Assembly (NCBI GenBank): GCA_910588325.1 | Contig: CAJUPP010000110.1 | Coordinates: 1-7,556, forward strand | Length of the DNA stretch: 7,556 bases | Reading direction: 5' to 3' | Origin: an uncultured Hungatella sp. | GTDB lineage: Bacteria; Bacillota; Clostridia; Lachnospirales; Lachnospiraceae | Shown: positions 5,815 to 7,556 of the stretch, piece after piece | How the letters are laid out: each line of letters starts with the position of its first letter | Position numbering within the stretch: the stretch's first letter is position 1 | Notes under the pieces: model-generated | The model's input: only the letters and a program-made list of their open reading frames with translations | Databases searched by the model: none | What the model was told of the DNA's origin: nothing | Position numbers and translations under genes: made by a program

Positions 5815-5879
5815 GAAGGCTTTCATAACTTCGTTCGAGAATCGACAGATATCGTAATAGAATTGAAAGATATTTTTGA

Positions 5880-5908
5880 TTGAATAAAAAGAGATACCTT
5901 GATACAAT
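5880..5908 (+). promoter_or_regulatory. Sigma-A promoter (extended -10) for the repeat protein
   Basis: TTGAAT (5880-5885), 17 bases and TACAAT (5903-5908) are seen, with TG one base before the -10 (TGA-TACAAT). Transcription would start near 5915, about 43 bases before the ATG. It faces away from the methyltransferase promoter, the two -35 boxes being about 65 bases apart. Confidence 0.7.
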
Positions 5909-5957
5909 AGAAACCAGTTAATGAAAGAATTGGAAGAACAGCGAAGGAGAGAATATT

Positions 5958-7301
5958 ATGAAAAAAAGGGGTCTGATAATCTTGACATTGTCGGCCGCCC
6001 TGACAGTAGGAAACGGAATCGTATCCCTGGCTGCGGCCGGATGGGCAAGTGAGAATGGTAAATGGGTGTATTACGATTCCAATGGATCGTTTGTAACGAA
6101 TGAATGGAAAAAGGGAGCTGATGACCAGTGGCGCTATTTGAATGAATACGGCCAGATGGCAGTCAACTGTTGGGTAGATGATACTTATTATGTGGATGCC
6201 AATGGCATCATGATATCCGGAAGATGGCTGCAGATGACATTTGGAAACGGCGGAAGGGCAGAGGGAACCAACTGGTACTATTTCAATGACAACGGAAAAG
6301 CGGTGATTGATGCCTGGAAAAAGATAGACAATCGCTGGTATCATTTTGACAGTGATGGTGCTATGCAGACCGGCTGGATTGAGAATAATATGTATTATCT
6401 GACCAGCAGTGGTGCGGCTGCAACTGGCTGGAGTAAGCTTTATCCTCCGGAAGGGGAAGAAGAAAACAGCGATCCTTTTGATGATGATGAAGGAAGAAAA
6501 TGGTATTATTTCAGCAGCAGCGGTCTGAAATTTGTTCCGACAGAAGCCAACAACGGATATGGGGAGAAGCGGATCGACGGTACTTATTATTGCTTTAATA
6601 TGAATGGAGCCATGCAGACCGGCTGGGTAAATGTAGACGGCGGTGATACCATTGCCAGTTACCGTTATTATGGAAAAGATGGAAAAGCAATAACCGGATG
6701 GTATTCAGAGGAAGCGCCAAGAGGAATCAGGGGAAGCAGCGATGATGTGGATTGGTACTATTTTTCCAGTAAGGGCGTACCAAAGTGCGGACCGGATGAG
6801 GGAGAGGCAACAACCTCTGATCTGACCAGAATAAACAATAAGACTTATCTGTTCAATTCTGCCGGCAATCCGGTATATGGTCTCCAGAAGATATATATTA
6901 ACAGCAGTAAGACAGAAGCTACGGCATACTACTTTGAGGAAAGTACCCGTACGGCAAGAACCGGCAAGACCACGATTAAAGAAGAGGATGGCAATACGGC
7001 AAACTATTATTTCCAGACCAACGGCAGAGGCTATACGGGGGTTAAAGACGGCGTTCTCTATTATATGGGAAAACAGCAGAAGGCAGATGCAGGCTCCCGT
7101 TATCAGGCTATCAGTATTCCGGGCGGACAGACCTATCTGGTAAATACTTCCGGAAAGATTACCAAGAGTACTTCTGGTGTAAAAGATGCTGACGGCACCA
7201 AATACACCACCAACAGCCAGGGCGTGCTGGCAAAGATAAATGACGAAGCCGTATCTGGCAGCAGCTACGGAAGACCGGCAGAAGAGCCAGTGTGGAGATA
7301 A
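5958..7301 (+). CDS. Secreted choline-binding-type repeat protein (cell wall-binding), 447 aa
   Basis: An AAGGAGAG Shine-Dalgarno precedes the ATG. A classic signal peptide (MKKR, then a hydrophobic stretch, then SLAAA) is probably cleaved after Ala27, before GWASENG. From there almost the whole protein consists of degenerate aromatic repeats of about 20 residues of the choline/cell-wall-binding type (CW_binding family). Examples are 'GKWVYYDSNGSFVTNEW', 'TNWYYFNDNGKAVIDAW', 'NRWYHFDSDGAMQTGW', 'KWYYFSSSGLKF' and 'RYYGKDGKAITGW'. The C-terminal third is more diverged. No catalytic domain, LPxTG anchor or transmembrane segment is visible. An acidic insert (residues 165-178, rich in Glu/Asp) interrupts the repeats. 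At DNA level a 15-base unit recurs exactly at 6363 and 6612. It is likely exported and held non-covalently to wall polymers. The ligand need not be choline, and the function (adhesin, wall structure, accessory subunit) is unknown. It is monocistronic, with its own promoter and terminator. Confidence 0.88.
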   Translation: MKKRGLIILTLSAALTVGNGIVSLAAAGWASENGKWVYYDSNGSFVTNEWKKGADDQWRYLNEYGQMAVNCWVDDTYYVDANGIMISGRWLQMTFGNGGRAEGTNWYYFNDNGKAVIDAWKKIDNRWYHFDSDGAMQTGWIENNMYYLTSSGAAATGWSKLYPPEGEEENSDPFDDDEGRKWYYFSSSGLKFVPTEANNGYGEKRIDGTYYCFNMNGAMQTGWVNVDGGDTIASYRYYGKDGKAITGWYSEEAPRGIRGSSDDVDWYYFSSKGVPKCGPDEGEATTSDLTRINNKTYLFNSAGNPVYGLQKIYINSSKTEATAYYFEESTRTARTGKTTIKEEDGNTANYYFQTNGRGYTGVKDGVLYYMGKQQKADAGSRYQAISIPGGQTYLVNTSGKITKSTSGVKDADGTKYTTNSQGVLAKINDEAVSGSSYGRPAEEPVWR

Positions 7302-7322
7302 GAATGATATATTGAAAGACAG

Positions 7323-7365
7323 GCAGTAGGAATAAGAATTTTCCATATTCCTACTGCTTTTTTTT
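7323..7365 (+). terminator. Rho-independent terminator of the repeat-protein gene
   Basis: A perfect 12-bp inverted repeat, GCAGTAGGAATA (7323-7334) and TATTCCTACTGC (7346-7357), has an 11-base loop and is followed directly by eight T (7358-7365). It begins about 20 bases after the stop codon. Confidence 0.95.
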
Positions 7366-7423
7366 CATTTATTGCTTTCTTTAAAAAATCTTAAGGATTT
7401 TCCCATAAAAAGCAAAAAAACAC

Positions 7424-7452
7424 TTGCAATTCCTGAAAAACCATGCTACACT
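7424..7452 (+). promoter_or_regulatory. Strong extended -10 sigma-A promoter for a downstream transcript
   Basis: TTGCAA (7424-7429), 17 bases and TACACT (7447-7452) are preceded by TG one base before the -10 (TGC-TACACT). A-rich DNA with short A-tracts lies just upstream (7383-7418) and could act as an UP element. The predicted start is near 7459. The gene it serves lies beyond the right edge. Confidence 0.75.
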
Positions 7453-7458
7453 AACAAG

Positions 7459-7556
7459 GCTGTGACATGATAGCTGTGAAGCGAGAGGTTGCTGTCCGAT
7501 TGTGGCAGGTTTTTCCGTGGAGCGAATGTCAAGTTAGGAAACTGGCGACAAGTCAC
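7459..7556 (+). ncRNA. Start of a probable structured 5' leader RNA (partial)
   Basis: The transcript region after the promoter holds several possible stems. CTGTC/GGCAG (7492-7496 with 7504-7508) is one hairpin. TGTC and AGTT pair with AACT and GACA (7527-7535 with 7540-7550), with an AGGA loop and an asymmetric internal loop. GTGAC (7462-7466) can pair with GTCAC at the very edge (7552-7556), closing the whole element. There is no Shine-Dalgarno plus start of quality. A 30-codon open frame from ATG 7467 runs off the edge, but its translation has no familiar features. The look (strong promoter, GC-richer folded leader) resembles leaders of highly expressed operons such as ribosomal-protein operons in Clostridia. 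I cannot name the class. Confidence 0.45.

Noticed and set aside
7385..7401. Short inverted repeat AAAATC/GATTTT upstream of the right-edge promoter
   Set aside because: It is a six-bp AT-rich stem not followed by a T-run, so it is not a terminator, and could easily arise by chance in this AT-rich stretch.
1..7556. CRISPR arrays, insertion sequences, tRNA or rRNA genes
   Set aside because: No regularly spaced direct repeats, transposase motifs, terminal inverted repeats or tRNA-like cloverleaf sequences were seen on either strand.

Overview
The window looks like a chromosomal stretch of a gut-type Clostridium relative, probably in the Lachnospiraceae. This rests on purine-rich Shine-Dalgarno sites (GGAGG-type), sigma-A promoters with 17-18 bp spacers, the low-to-moderate GC content, a cytoplasmic GH67 alpha-glucuronidase, and a secreted protein made of choline-binding-type repeats. 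No species call is possible from the sequence alone.

Layout. Positions 1-192 (minus) hold the first 64 codons of an XRE-type regulator cut by the window edge. Positions 425-943 (minus) hold a small self-contained transcription unit: a good promoter with an inverted repeat over it, a 28-codon ORF, an overlapping 108-aa protein I do not recognise, and a likely hairpin terminator at its stop codon. Positions 978-4569 (plus) hold a three-gene same-strand run: an ArsC/Spx-family protein, a D-isomer-specific 2-hydroxyacid dehydrogenase with an internal promoter overlapping the upstream stop codon, and the GH67 alpha-glucuronidase (aguA). The last has a 13-codon mini-ORF whose stop overlaps its start codon. 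Positions 4584-4802 (plus) carry the wreck of a YjjG-like HAD hydrolase. Positions 4830-5696 (minus) encode a COG1092-type SAM-dependent RNA methyltransferase with a near-consensus promoter. Divergent from it, 5958-7301 (plus) encodes a secreted repeat-only wall-binding protein closed by a clear rho-independent terminator at 7323-7365. The right edge holds a strong extended -10 promoter and the start of what looks like a structured 5' leader RNA, whose gene lies outside the window.

How the parts fit. AguA would remove (4-O-methyl)glucuronic acid from short xylo-oligosaccharides already imported into the cell. The adjacent dehydrogenase may reduce or oxidise a 2-keto/2-hydroxy acid, but its substrate cannot be read from the sequence. 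No xylanase, transporter or uronate-isomerase gene is in view, so the glucuronidase appears detached from a full xylan locus, or the rest lies elsewhere. The other genes are separate transcription units with no evident functional link. I did not find a convincing new multi-gene system. The least explained parts are the small overlapping ORF pair at 450-852, the mini-ORF before aguA, and the leader RNA at the right edge.
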